From Mariannaea sp. PMI_226 (taxonomy: Eukaryota; Ascomycota; Sordariomycetes; Hypocreales; Nectriaceae), in the NCBI GenBank assembly GCA_024336345.1, contig JANFOG010000006.1, positions 2,542,001 through 2,606,000 of the forward strand: a stretch of DNA of 64,000 nt, given 5' to 3'. The notes below the pieces were generated by a model. It ran no database searches and was not told where the DNA came from. It saw nothing but the letters and a program-made list of their open reading frames with translations. The position numbers were made by a program, and so were the translations under genes. Every line of letters begins with the position of its first letter. Position 1 is the first letter of the stretch. Below, one piece after another: positions 11,601 through 25,021 of the stretch.

Positions 11601-14600
11601 TAAATAGAAAAGAGAAGATTAAAAGAAGGTCATACTTTATATAAGAACCTATGGTTTCTAATAGCTAAAAAAAATGGAGATTATTATCTAATTAATTTAG
11701 TAACTTAATATAATCAATATACCATTAGGGATGCACTAAGTTCTATAGAAATTAATAAGTTTTTAGCTAATTTTATAATATATTTTCTTATATCTCTTCT
11801 GGATTTCTATTTAAAATATAATTAAATCCCCTTAAATAAGAAGAGTAGAGATTTGACTATATTTAATACCCCAATCGGTCTCCTTAGAATATACACCCTA
11901 CTTTAAGGGGTAATAAATTTAATAGCCTAATTTATTAGGATTATTACCAAAATCCTATTTGATTTAATCCCTAATGTCTATTGACCATTTATTAACAATA
12001 TAGCTATTAAGGGACTAAAGACAACCTATAATAATAAAAAAATTATACTAAAAGTCTACTAATATATCTTAAAGTATCTAATCAATATAGATAAAATCTT
12101 AATTAATATTAAGCTTTCTAGCTACACTATCTTTAGGGCTAAGTCAAAATTCTATTAGCAGTCTGCTATTATAATCAAATATCTATATAGCATATATAGC
12201 AAATCCCCAAAAGAAGGCAAAGTCTTAAAGATCTAAGAGTGGAAATTCTATATTAATATCTCTAAAGTATGAGCTTTTTTTGGTTTTATAAGATACTATA
12301 GATAATAAATTAAATCCTTTGCCTAATTGGCTAGTGCCTTAATCATTCTCTTGAGAAAAGGATAAAACTAAAAATAGAAAAAGAAATAATAAAATGCAAT
12401 AAATATTCTTAAAGCTTATATTATAAAACCTCCTATTTTTATTACCCTAGATTATTCTAAAGGGTATGAACCTATTGTCTTAATGGTCAATATTAATAAT
12501 AGAGGATAGGGATATAATCTTATATAAGTGTATAAAAAGAAAAGACATTCTATTTAATTTAAATTAGATATTTAAACTAAAGTAGAGATAAACTATAATT
12601 TAATAAAGAAGGAGTGTAGAGCGATTTTATATATATTTAAAAAACTTAGAGAATTTCTCTATAATATTTATTTTATCTTAGAAACCAACTCTTTAATCTT
12701 AGCCTACTAGCTAAAAAAAAAAGCAAATAATATTCTAAAAGCTCTTATTATTAGGTGGCTTAATTATATTATATTCTTTAACTTTACTATTATTTATATA
12801 TCTAAAAAGAAGAACCCTATAGCTAATATCTTATTATAAAAAGGCAAAAGACTATTTAATTAAATAGATATAAAAGGCAAAAAAGATATAAATAACTTCA
12901 TTGATATATAATTAAATATAATCACCTTCAATAATGCAGTCTCCATAAAGCTGTCACTACACTTAGGATATTTAAGAACCTTAATATCAATTGCCCATTT
13001 CCTTTAAATATAGAAGGTACCTAACAATCTAAACAATCATTAAATAAGTAGATTTAGGAAGATAGCCCTTAAATATTTAGTCTAAAATTCTTAGCTATAG
13101 AAATATTAGGCAAATCTAGTTGCTGAACCTACTCTTATTATAGATGATTTTAAAGCCAGAAAGAAGATCGTTAGATTGGTTTATAAAGACAGTAATTATA
13201 AAAAATAAAAAATTACTTACATCCTTATTAATAAGCAATACTATTAAAAGGGATTATAAAATAATATTAAGGAAGTTATAATAGCTTGCACTATTTGCTA
13301 AAAGCACGCCCCCTAAAGATTAAAAAAAATAGCTATCCTAATTATTTTTACACTCCCTATAAGAAAAGTTTACTTTAATGCTCAATACTTTCCAAATAAT
13401 CAAAAAATAAAATATCTTATAGAGACAAAATGTGATCTTATTGGCTATCCAGAAGCTCGACCTTTTATTATATTAAATTATAAAAATATAAAGGATTTTA
13501 TTCTTTTTATAATATTTTAATATAAAATTATTATTATTATTATTTTAAATAATAAAAGGGAAAACCAAAAGGACTTAAAGCAAGTCCTAGAAGATATAGG
13601 CGTCTCTATTACCTTTATATCACCTTATAACCTAAAGTTAAATAGTCTTATAGAGTCTAGACATTAATCTTTTATTAACTTCTTTAAGAAATACCCTAAT
13701 AGGCCTAATAAAAGGTAGTCTAGCAAGCTTAAGAAAGCATTATTAGCAAATAGAGTGTCTATTTAAGCTTCTTATAATTATTCTCCTTTCTTTCTAATAT
13801 ATAATTAGGAGCCTATTTTGCCCTTAGAAGTCAATCTCCCTACCTAAAGACTTATAAACTAAGATTCTATTAAGATTTATAATAATTTATTAAAAATATA
13901 ATTAAGGATTTTAAAATATAAAGATAAAGACTTAAAGAAAGTAAGGATTAAAATTATAAAATTTAGAAAGGCCCTCTTAAAAAGAACTAATAGTATGAAT
14001 ATTTATAAACTTCAATTTTATTCTCTTTAGCTAGAAGATCTTATTTTAAAGTTTGACTATTAGAAACTAATCGATCTATTAAGGAATACCAAAATGAAAT
14101 TAAAATGGATTAATCTATATTGGATTCTAGCTAGAGTTTATAATAGCTTAGTATTTAAATTGGAGATATTTAATAGAATTGCTCTCTCCAGAACTATATA
14201 TAGTGATTATTTTAAGAAATTCATTAAGGATGACTCTAGATAGTAGACTAATAAATCAATTATAAAGCCGACTGCCTAGAGATATAGAGGATTATTTAAT
14301 TAAATAATCTCTTACTTTTCTAAGCGCTAGTTTTAAGAACCTATAATTAATAATAATAAAGAAGAAAAAAACCACTAAAACTCTAGGATATATTTTGGTA
14401 AACTATTGGAGATTCTAAAGAAATTCAAAATCAGACTATTATATATTCTAGAGGAATTTAGAATATAGTATAAAGCAATTCCAATTACTTAAAGTTACTT
14501 TATAGTAATAATCGCTTAGCTCTCTTTTAATTATTATTAGAGGAGGGTTTTAATATAAATAAAAGAAAACCCTAATCCTACCTAAAAAATTTTTAAAGAA

Positions 14601-14640
14601 TTAAAGAAAAGTACTTAAGAATCTTAAAGAATATATAAGA
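8638..14640 (+). mobile_element. E3: ancient, extremely RIP-degraded Gypsy element of a second lineage
   Basis: AT-saturated sequence with a stop every few codons, but family patterns remain readable on the + strand. Gag-like sequence is at about 8930-9300. RT is near 11868-12010, with TPIGLLR followed by FINN at 11988-11999, where this Gypsy group has F(I/V)DD. RNase H and its tether lie at about 12430-12850 (LDYSKGYE, ECRAILY, FILETNS). The integrase zinc motif ACTIC is at about 13285, and integrase core segments with Asp read as Asn lie at about 13370 and 13545. The integrase C-terminal segment is at about 14090-14240. The FIDD-type RT separates it from E1/E2, which use YLDD. LTRs could not be delimited, so both limits are approximate. 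It is the DNA into which E1 inserted. Confidence 0.75.
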
Positions 14641-16540
14641 ATATTTTAAAATGAGTAAAGAGTTTACTAAAATCTAGAAAAATGGCCCAAAAATCAAAAA
14701 ATATTAAATAAGGAGGCAACCGCCTTATTACTATTATATTGAGCACTTTATATAAATAATAACCATAGAAAAAAAAAAAATTAATTTAATTTCTAAAATA
14801 AAAACTATTTAATTAAATATTATTATTACCCCTATCTCTACCTTATGACCAAATGTTAATATAAGCTATAAAAAGATTGCCCTAATTGCCACTATTTAAG
14901 CAGACCGCACTTAAGGAAATATAAATCTATAAGCTACCTCCTTATTATATACCAATAATATTTATTTAAGAATTAACCATTCTAATTATTTATTATTTTT
15001 AAAAGATAGAAGCTTATAAGTAATTTAAGGAGCTAATCTAGAATGAAGGATATTAAAAGGAATGTCTTTATTTAGAATGTAAATAAAATAATGACCAATA
15101 AGAGGACAATTTCAAAAACCAGATTCTCAAGGACTAACAAATTAATATCCTAAAAAAACAATCTAATTATATTTAGCATATTTATATTAAATACAATTAG
15201 AGCACTTATTGTTTATAAACCCAAGAAGAGAACAATAGGTAGTAAAGGGAGCTAGAATATACTCTTAACTAGCTATAACTATAGTAATATATAATTGGAT
15301 ATATTTAAAACAGTAGATTAGATTGGACTAATTAAAAAAAGAAACCAAAAGAGCTTTAAAATATTCTAAATAGAAAGAAAGGCAAGAAAAAAACCAACCG
15401 GCTAGGTGGGCATATTTTATAATAATATAGATAGAGCTTAGCTTCATCCTTTCTAGTATAATAAGACCATTAATAAGGACCCAATCTAGCTTACTAATTA
15501 ATTAGAAGAATTATATAATAATGGATTTAAGAAGCGCGTTTTTAAGCCTTTAACAAAAGGCAAGCTTAATATATATTAGTTGGCTAAGGCAATTAAGGGC
15601 GAGATAGCTATAGATCCAGATTTCAAAACTCTTATAGATCTAAATACTATTTAATTAGATAGTTTTATTTATAATGAGGTATAAAAAGGCAATTTATTAA
15701 CTTTTACTAAAGACTTTTAATAAAGTTCTAAGGAGAAATATAATATTTATTATAATTATTCTATAATAAAAAGGTCTTATATACTAGATTATTAATATAT
15801 AGAGTAAACTTAGCCTTAAGATAAATATTAAAAAGATCTTTTTGAAATTATAATAATAAAAAAGCCTAAAATAAGTCAAACTTCCTAAAAATATTAGCTT
15901 TAAATAAAGGTATAGATTAAGATCTCTTTATAATAATGCTTAATAGGAGGAAGCAGAAGAAATAATATTAAAAAGGAGAAGAAAAAATAAAAAAAAAATA
16001 AGAAAGAAAAGAAAGGTAGCTCTAAAGACATTTAATCTAAGGGATTAGGGGCATAAACTATAATTAGGATAACCACTATAAATTATAATTAAAAGCAAGC
16101 AAATTAATTATAAAGAATATTAAATAATTCCTCATTACTCACTTATTTCTATATAAGTAAATTACCCCTTATGAGGATATTTCAAGATCTAGTTTACTAA
16201 AGTGTTTTCCTCTCTAATTTACCCTAATTATATATTGCAAATCACGCTTTATTTATCTTCTTTAGCTAATAAAGCAATCCTTAAATAGCAAACTATTTAA
16301 TTAAATAGCTAGCTACCCAAATATCTAGTTTTCTTCTTCTCTTCCCCTTTTAAAATCTTACTCTTATACCTATAATTATTAACCCCTTTAGTACATTATC
16401 TATCTTCATTACCCCATCTATTTAATTCTTCTTTTATTACCTTAAGCATAATGTCTTTATTATAAGCAATATTATAAACTACTTACTAGTTCTTTATAAA
16501 GGTAAATTCAATTAAATTTATCTAAATATATATTTATAGA
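14641..16540. other. AT-rich degenerate repeat DNA with an unidentified coding relic
   Basis: No intact gene. On the + strand at about 15,380-16,050, ignoring stops that fit mutated Trp and Gln codons, a protein-like text is visible with segments such as ELYNNGFKKRVFKPLTKGK and GEIAIDPDFKTLIDL. I do not recognise the family. Perfect AT palindromes occur near 14290 and 16291. The stretch ends at the E2 target duplication. Confidence 0.5.
16536..16540. repeat. Target-site duplication of E2, left copy (ATAGA)
   Basis: ATAGA directly precedes the E2 5' LTR and is repeated at 25017-25021 after the 3' LTR. Confidence 0.92.
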
Positions 16541-16941
16541 TGTCACGACCCATGCCACCATGTTGGGCCGACTTAGGCGGTCAGGATGGGCAGAATGCCC
16601 CACCCCCACACTTTCTCTAGACCAATAAGATAAAGCACCCAATGCATGTCGAACATAGACGGTTCAACATGGATCGACATATAAGTCGAACAGGCACTAT
16701 TCGACTCTATATAACATTATAATAGTAGCTAGTATATAAACCACAGTCATTACCATTAAATAGTCTACTTAGCTACTTAACTTTCAATATAACTTGATTA
16801 CCACAATCTACTTATGCATTACCAAATATAACACCCTAAAGTAATACTTCCACTACTACTCAAAATAACACCCCAATTGTTTTGCCAATATAAACCTATT
16901 GCGACCTAATTTATCCCTTGGGAACCGATTAGACCGTTACA
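16541..16941 (+). repeat. 5' LTR of E2
   Basis: 401 bp, TGTCACGACC to GTTACA. U3 holds several TCGA-type hexamers (GTCGAAC near 16648, ATCGAC near 16673, GTCGAA at 16685, TTCGAC at 16700). A 23-bp hairpin runs AGTCGAACAG-gca-CTATTCGACT at 16684-16706. A TATA-like box sits at about 16734. The PBS after it equals that of E1. Confidence 0.94.
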
Positions 16942-17003
16942 CATTGAAAGCTCTTATTCAAACGACCGACCCGCTACTCTAAGCAATATTGACTACCATT
17001 ATA

Positions 17004-20000
17004 ATGGCACCCCCAGCTTTATCCAGCTCCTCCAGCGGACGATGACCTATCGCTCCAACTCCTACTGTCTTGCCTATGGACACCTCTGAGGATGACCCCC
17101 AGGGCATTATTTTCTCCAATGAGGAAATAGCAATCGAACTTAATAATAGGACCGCTTGCCTTAAGAAAATGATTGATGGACTTAGCAAATAGATTAATAC
17201 TATAATTAATAATGAAAAAGAAGATAATAAAAAGGAGAATGAAAGGGCCAATATATTTAATAAGGAACTCAGCGACTTATGAGGCCTCATTAACACCATT
17301 GGAGAAAAAGGAACTAAGAACGCCACTATAATCAAGGACCAATTTAATATAGCTTATTCCAACACTATTTAGAGCAAGGAATTAGGAGAAATCCTCAAAC
17401 CAGCACCCCCCAAGAAGTTCTATGGGGATCCTAAGAAACTTTAGATATTTATTATTCAATATGAGGACCACTTTACCTTCTACCTAGCAATATTTTAATA
17501 TAAAAATACTAAAGTTAGGTATACAATTAAGCTGCTTAATAGCAACCCTGCCATTTGGGCTACACCCTTTATATAAGAATATAACTAAGGAAGTGATAAA
17601 CACTCTAAATAAGTACAATATATATACCAGAAGTTTTTGAACTTTGTGGAAATACTTAAGCAAATATTTAGAATAGTAGATAAAAAGTCAAAAGCGGAAG
17701 AGAAGATCAAGAAGATTAAGCAAACTGGATCAGCCTTAGACTATAGAATCTTATATAACCAACTAGCAATTAAGCTGCACAATTGGGGACAGGATGCACT
17801 TATGTCCTTCTTCTTCAATGGACTTAAGAAGGAAGTCTAGGAAGAATTGTATAAAGAAGAATGATTAGATATCTTAATAAAGTATATTAATATGGCCGTC
17901 AAAATCGATGACCAGCAACACTCATAGAGACAATAACAATACCATAAGAACCCCCAAAATAACTACCAAAAGAAAGGGAATTGCTACAACCAACCACAAT
18001 ATAACGCCAATTAAGGAGCCAGACGACAAGTTAACACCTTCTATAGAATGGACTTAGGACCTATAGAACTCGGAGCAACTTAGAAACACAATAAATCGAA
18101 ATTCAAATACTATAACTACAGCAAGCCTAACTATATAGCTCGCAATTGCCCTAAGCCCAAGAAGGACAAACCATTCCAGAAGGTCCCAGAAGGTAAGAAA
18201 TAATTAAATATAATTAATAAATAGGAAGATAAGCAAATAGCTATATAAACTATTACAACCCTTGCCATAAAATCAATTAATTAGCTAATATAAGCCCATA
18301 ATTGATTGGATGAATTAGAATATGTAATTTAATAAGAACTAGATGAGATCGCAGAATATAAAGTTCTTACCAAATGAACTACATAATGCATAGCAAAGAA
18401 AGCCACACTCAGAAAACCATACTACCAGGACGACTGGGAATCAATCATCTTGGAAGCCACCAAGCTCATACAAAACAATATATAGTTAAATATTGCTATA
18501 CTAATGTACATTCCACTAAGGCCACAATGGATCCCAGACTGAGAATGAGCATAGCTCGGAAAAGAATATTATCAATATCTATAGAGATACCCTTAGTATA
18601 CATGGTTCAAATAGGGAGCCTTATATAGAGATATAATTAATTTAGGCAAAGTGGCAAAAGACAAATATGACTATAAAAAATGGGTTTTTAGATATAGGAA
18701 AAATGACTTTATTGTGCCTATTGAAGCAATATGCTGCTAATATAAAGAAATATCTAGACAACCTTATAAGGCCACTTTTTGCTTAACGCACTTTGACCCA
18801 ATGCTTAACCAAAAATATGAACGAAAATGCAAACTACTCCCACCAATCCAACCCAAATTTGCACAAATCTACATCAAAGAAGCCAAAATGGTATAATAAA
18901 TTCTTAACTTTATAGATAAATGCAAGAAGGAAGAATGAGTTATATTAGGAATAAAATATCTAGAATGAGTTAGCATCTGAATGATATATGAGGCATTTGA
19001 AGATTGAGGAACTGACTATAAAGCATACTTGCTAGAAATAACCCTCAAAGTAAGAACATTTGAAGAACCACCCTCAGAATGGAAGCCAGTACCTATACTA
19101 ATAATATGATAAAGGACATTAGGAGAACCCCAAATTAGCGAATTTACCAAACTTGACCTTAGGGAAGCTTATAATTCAATTCACTTCATTAGAGATACTA
19201 AAATACTAGCCATAATACTCTTAGGATATAATATAACATATGGTAATATGCACATACCTAAATATAAATCCTATACTAAAGAACATAAGCCCAAAGAAAA
19301 GATATTAATATAAATAGGATATATGGGAATTATAGACAAAGAAGGAGTCATATAGACACCTATTCCATTGCTAGAGAAATATCGAAACCTAGAAGCTAAG
19401 ACCCAGAATAGCAAAACACTTGCTATATTATGATAATAACCTCTAAAATCTAAAGAGCTTGTTAAATATATATTATAATACCCACTTTATAAAATAATAA
19501 GGGCTAAAATACAATAATATTTCAAAATAATAATTACCAAATACCACTAATGATTACTTCACTTAGCTGTAAACATTAATAAAATTAGGTTATAATGTAG
19601 ATTTGGATATATTAAACTATAGATAATTATAATAGATGTATAAATAGCCTGAGAGCACAAGCTGCCATTCGGAAGAGAAGATGTCCTACTAAACGCACAA
19701 ATCGATAATATCCTAACACAATCTTGAGAAATAGAACCCTAGGAATATTGAGAAATCAAAGCAGGATAGAAATTCGATTATAATTAGATCTTTATATATA
19801 GAGTTAGATATAAATGAGCATAGAAGCTTATAGAATAAATCTATATACTATTACCAGGAGATTCCATACTATTCTTACTAAAGAGCCAATATCACAAAGG
19901 AATTTTATAGATATTATATTACGATATAAACTACCATTACCATAAGGAACAGAAGGTTGAGAATAACCTATACCCTATATAACTATATGGAGAATCTGTA

Positions 20001-23000
20001 TAAAACATTTTCTATTATAACAAAATAGCTTTTAGGAAAGTTATCTTTTGGAATGAGAAAATCCAAATAGCCACACTAGAAGATAGAGTGCAACATTTTC
20101 CCCCAGAATGCATAAAAGAAGGAGCTATAGTATGAAAATGCCCCTACAAAGAATACATCAAACATCAAAGGGAGAAAATACAAGGATGGCAAGACCTACA
20201 CACACCCATGTATAAATAATAAATATAGTGAAGACCATTACTAAAAGAAACCTGATTCTAAGAAATCAAGGAGGAACTCACCAATATATTTAGAGTATGT
20301 ACAATTGAATATACAGGAAGAGATAAATATACATCCCTACGGAGAAGAACCCTAGGAAACACAAGATAGTCTGACAACCACCAGCAATTAAGCATTAAGT
20401 TATAAATATAAGTCAAGGGAGAATGATTAACCGCATTAATAGATAGCGGAGCATATATAAATGCCATTATACTACAGATAGTCAATGATCTCATATTACT
20501 ATAGAAGGAGAAGGAACACCCATATAAAGTCTCAAATATTAAAGGAAATGCCCTATCCTATAAGTAAGGACGAGTTAATCGCCAGATCGATTAATTGGAG
20601 ATTATTGTTAAAGGAGCTCAATAGGTTGAAGAATTTAATATAATAGACCTCGAAGGATACAATATATTCCTTAAATACCCATAGCTACACCAATTCAACC
20701 CACTAATTGACTAGCATACTAACTAGGTACAAACCTTTTAAGGTAATGCAGCCAGTAATTAGGAACAATAACTAACCAAAGACGCGAGATCTTAAGGCCC
20801 TATTGATGAGGATAGAGGCAGCCGAGCTAGGGAGACAATAAGCTTACCTATACCTAAGGGAACAAGATATATACAAACTAAATAAATAAAGAATCGCACC
20901 AGAAAGATAATTGCATTCCTCAGAAACCAGTTCACATATATAAATAAAGACCTTAAGGAAATGGCTAAGATATCGGATAATAAAGAAGAAGAAAGACTTA
21001 AGAATATTCCATTACAATATCGGATCTACAAGTAACTCTTCACAAAAGAACCTAAGGTGGGAGGTCTACCAGAATATAGCAAATGGGACTATAAAATATG
21101 GTTTAAGGACGGCATAACACCCACATACCAATAAATCTATAACCTTAATAAAGCCTAATTGCATATACTTAGAGAATACCTTAATAAAATATTATAATAA
21201 GGATATATTAAAATATTAAAATCCATTATTATATATTTAGTTATATTTATTCCCAAAAAAAACGGAAAACTCTAGCTAATTGTGGATTACCGCAGGCTAA
21301 ACGATATAATAGTGAAAGACAGAATACCACTACCCCTAATCAATGAGCTAAAGGACCAATTGCAAGGCATAAGGTACTATACCGCACTGGATCTTGCATT
21401 AGCCTACAATCAAATTTGCATAAAGCCAGGACATAAATGGAAAACCGCTTTTAGAACAAAATATAAATTATACAAATATCTAATTATGCCCCAAGGACTC
21501 ACCAATATACTTACGACATTCTAGAGAATGATTAATAATATGCTATAAGAGTACCTCAACATATTTATAGTATGCTACCTAGATAACATCCTAATCTTCT
21601 CTAAAATAAAGAAAGAATATATAAAATATGTCCACAAGGTGCTGCAAGTATTGTAGAATGCCAAATTGTTAGTTAACCCTAAAAAAAGTGAATTCCACAA
21701 ATCAGAAGTGGGATTCCTAGGATATATAATCTCTTATAACGAGATTAAGATAGACCTTAAGAAGACCGCCATAGTTAGAGACTGGGAGGTACTAACTACA
21801 GTCAAAGAAGTATAATCCTTTCTAAGATTTATAAACTATTACCGGAAATTCCTCAAGCACTTTGGAGGAATAGCCGCACCACTTACTAAATTAATAAAAA
21901 AGGACTATAAGTTCAAATGGCTACCCAAAGTATAGGAAGCTTTTAATAAAATTAAGGAATTTATTCTCAGCGAATCTATATTTAAAGTATTTAATCCCAA
22001 GTAATAAATTAAATTAGAAATTGACATATCTGATTTTACCTTAGGAGCACAATTAGGATAACGAGATGATAATAACAAGCTACATCCTATAGCATTCTAC
22101 TCTCATAAGTTATATGGAGTAGAACTTAACTACCCCATCTATAACAAAGAATTTCTCACAATAGTTAACACTTTTAAGGAATTTAAACACTATCTATTAG
22201 GAAGCCACCACCAGATTAAAGTCCTCATAAATCATAAGAATATTACCTATTTCGCTATAATACAAGAACTTAGCAAACGATAATTATAATATATAGAAAT
22301 TCTAGCAGAATTTAATTATATTATTATCTATATTAAAGAAATAGAGAATGGTAGAGTAGATACTATTAGCCAAAGACCTAATCTTAATATAGGATAACCT
22401 ATTATTAACGAACAACTCCTTACCTATACAGAAGAAGGACACTTAAGACAGAAGTATATTGCAGCCACTTGGAAAAAGATAACCAAATAATTAAATGCGA
22501 CTACTCAAAGAGAAACACCTAAAGAAGGAATTGCTACCCACAATGTGGAATAGGGAAATCCACTATTACAACAGATCTAGGAATATAATGATTAGCTACC
22601 TGAAGAAGAGAAAACAGACAAACAATAGATACCAGAAGATCTGAGAGAACCGCTCATTAGAGAAATGTATAAACACCCACTCCACAGACATTAAGGAATT
22701 ACAAAAACCCTAGAATAAGTCAAGATAATTTATACATTTTCTAAAGTTAAGAAAATCATTTAGAAAATCATATAAACATATATTATCTATAATAAAATAA
22801 AAGCATATAAATATAAACCATATGGAGAATTATAACCACTACCAATCGCTATGCGACCATAGGATGCAATTACAATGGATTTCATTATGAAACTACCCCT
22901 GTCATTAGACCCAACAACAAAGGTTGCATATAACAATATTTTAATTATTATCAATAGACTTATTAAGTTTTCTTATTTTATATTATACTAAAAAAAACAA

Positions 23001-23949
23001 ATGCAGAACAGTTTTTATATATCTTTATAAGAAACATTATTAGTATATATAGACTACCTATTGAGATTATCTTAGATAGAGAACCACCATTTTTTTCAAA
23101 CTTTTGGCAATGCTTAATAGATAGGATTGGCTTGAATTATAAATTTACTACTGCCTATAGACTATAGGTCAATGGACAAACAGAAAGGATGAATTAAATA
23201 CTAGAAATATACCTTTAATATTATATTAACTATAGATAAGATAATTGGGTTAAGAAGTTACTAATCGCATAGCTTGCTTAGAACACTGCTTATAATGAAA
23301 GCATGAAGCTAACCCCAGCTTACGCCAATTTTGGATTCACCCCAGATATCTATAGGATACTAATAGAAAAAGGACCCATTATACCAGCGGCCATACTCAA
23401 ACAGATAAACTTAAGAATCTACATAAAGAACTATAGATAGAACTTTCTTTTGTATAAAAATAGCATAAGAAATACTACAATAAGAAAAGGTTGGAGAGAC
23501 CAACCTTCTCAAAGGGAGATATAGTCCTATTTGCCACAAAAAACATTAAAACAAAACGACTAAATCAAAAACTTAATTATAAATACATTAGACCATACCC
23601 AGTCAAGAAAAGAATTTCAAATCATAACTACGAGATTGATTTGCCAAATGAAGTTAAAATCCATCCAATTTTCCATATCTCACTACTTAAAATTATCAAT
23701 AAAGATATAATCATCGTTAGAAACCAGACATTTAAAGCAGAAGTCAACAGACCGGAAGAATGGGAAGCAAAAGAAATCCACAACATAAGGGAAAAAGATA
23801 ATAAAATTGAATACCTCATCAAATGGAAAAATTACCCTAAAAATGATAATTTATGGGAACCGCCCAAACACCTCATATATACTCAATACCTACTGAAAAA
23901 CTATCACCAACCACATCAAAAGAAAAAGAAGGGACTGCACTCCAGTTAA
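17004..23949 (+). pseudogene. E2 Gag-Pol polyprotein, RIP-inactivated
   Basis: Starts with ATG at 17004 (the codon that is ATA in E1) and ends with the stop at 23947-23949. The first zinc-knuckle residues are damaged: the expected Cys codons near 18110 read Tyr. The protease motif is intact as DSG at 20442-20450. RT reads YLDN at 21576-21587, so its second catalytic Asp is lost, whereas E1 lost the first. The integrase CX2C is again YX2Y (22779-22790). The C-terminal ~150 codons, from 23491 through the chromodomain (IEYLIKWKNYP near 23806), are open. Compared with E1, single bases are missing in A-rich runs near 22990 and 23402, so the 3' part sits in another frame from RT. Trp codons are repeatedly TAG, TGA or TAA. 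Confidence 0.9.
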
Positions 23950-24016
23950 TAATACCATAATCCTCTAATAACTGGATCTTAAAAAAAGCCTTAGACCTTT
24001 CCTAAACCAATAACTA

Positions 24017-24400
24017 CTACTTCTCCGCATTGTGACGTTCTAGCTCTTTAAGCTCATCTAGATCTTCACAACCCCGACAGATCATCTTGGCCGCCTTCTC
24101 ATGAAGATGTTTCTCCTGATAATAAAGCCTCTGCAGTTTGGCAAAAGCCTCCATGAGATCCGCCTCAGCCTGTTCCTTTTGCTCCTCCAAGCGATCTTTC
24201 TTGCAAGCAACTTAAGCAATTACCACAATTAGAAAAGAAAAAGAAAAGGTATTAATATTGTGAAGACTCACACACTTAAGAAGAAATGCTGCCAAAATCA
24301 CATTGAGTATATTTCTTCTCAATGCAGAAATTACAATACTATTTCCCTTCAGCCACTATACAAAGATGATAATTTGCCTTAAAATAAGTAGAATAATGAG
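24017..24400 (-). pseudogene. Antisense accessory gene of E2 (homologue of the E1 antisense gene)
   Basis: On the minus strand a coiled-coil exon ends at TAG 24019-24017 and encodes about 60 residues, including KKDRLEEQKEQAEADLMEAF and the end signature MICRGCEDLDELKELE. This parallels MVARGLVSIDELEFAE in E1. Upstream (about 24290-24345) lies CX2C plus a further Cys (CNFCIEKKYTQC), matching the first half of the E1 Cys module; the second half is not readable. A likely intron separates the two parts (GTGTGTGAG near 24275, acceptor near 24215). The start and exact limits are uncertain. Unlike in E1, it does not overlap the end of pol. Confidence 0.5.
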
Positions 24401-24600
24401 GCATTTCAAAACCAAATTTCTTGACCAACTTCGCAATATCCTTACTTCACTCAGACAATACTTTCGGATATAATGGGCCTTTAGAAATGCGATCTAATAT
24501 ATTGTCAGCAAGAAAATGAAAGAAGAAGGAAGAGGTAAGTTGATTGGGACCAACTTACTTAGGGATGGCCTACTTATATGGCCTTAAGAACAAGACCAAT

Positions 24601-24610
24601 GGAGGGGAGA
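24601..24610 (+). other. Polypurine tract of E2
   Basis: GGAGGGGAGA five bases before the 3' LTR, equivalent to 8217-8226 in E1. Confidence 0.78.
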
Positions 24611-24615
24611 TATTA

Positions 24616-25016
24616 TATTACAACCCATGCCATTATATTGGGCCGACTTAGGCGGTTAGGACGGGCAGAATGCCCCACCCCCATACTTTCTCTAGACCAA
24701 TAAAATAAAGCACCTAATATATATTAAATATAGATGGTTCGATATAGATTGATATATAAGTCAAATAGGCACTATTTGACTCTATATGATATCACAATAG
24801 TAGCTAGTATATAAATTATGGTTATTACCATTAGATAGTCTACTTAGCTACTTAGCTTTTAATATAATTTGGTTGCCACAATCTACTTATGCATTATTAG
24901 ACGTAATACCCTAAAGTGATACTTCCGCTACTACTTAGAATAACGCCCCGATCGTTCTGCCAATATAAACCTATTGCGACCTGGTTTATCCCTTGGGAAC
25001 CGATCAGACCGTTATA
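24616..25016 (+). repeat. 3' LTR of E2
   Basis: 401 bp, collinear with 16541-16941 but more damaged in U3, where many C/G are T/A. The terminal TGT and ACA read TAT and ATA. The U5 end is still nearly identical to the E1 LTRs. Confidence 0.93.
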
Positions 25017-25021
25017 ATAGA
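25017..25021. repeat. Target-site duplication of E2, right copy (ATAGA)
   Basis: Equals 16536-16540. Confidence 0.92.

Larger units (their letters stand above)
16541..25016 (+). mobile_element. E2: full-length RIP-damaged Gypsy chromodomain element, sister of E1
   Basis: 8,476 bp with 401-bp LTRs and ATAGA target duplication, same orientation and domain order as E1. The coding body is collinear with E1 throughout. The first ~190 bp of the LTR (U3) is unrelated to E1, while the part from the TATA-like box to the LTR end is shared. E2 carries more in-frame stops than E1. The start of its 3' LTR has lost the canonical TG (TATTACAACC instead of TGTCACGACC), which by itself should block reintegration. 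Confidence 0.95.

Noticed and set aside
16979..17335. 118-codon minus-strand frame at the start of E2 gag
   Set aside because: Mirror of the Gag N terminus; its hydrophobic look comes from the complement of charged codons.
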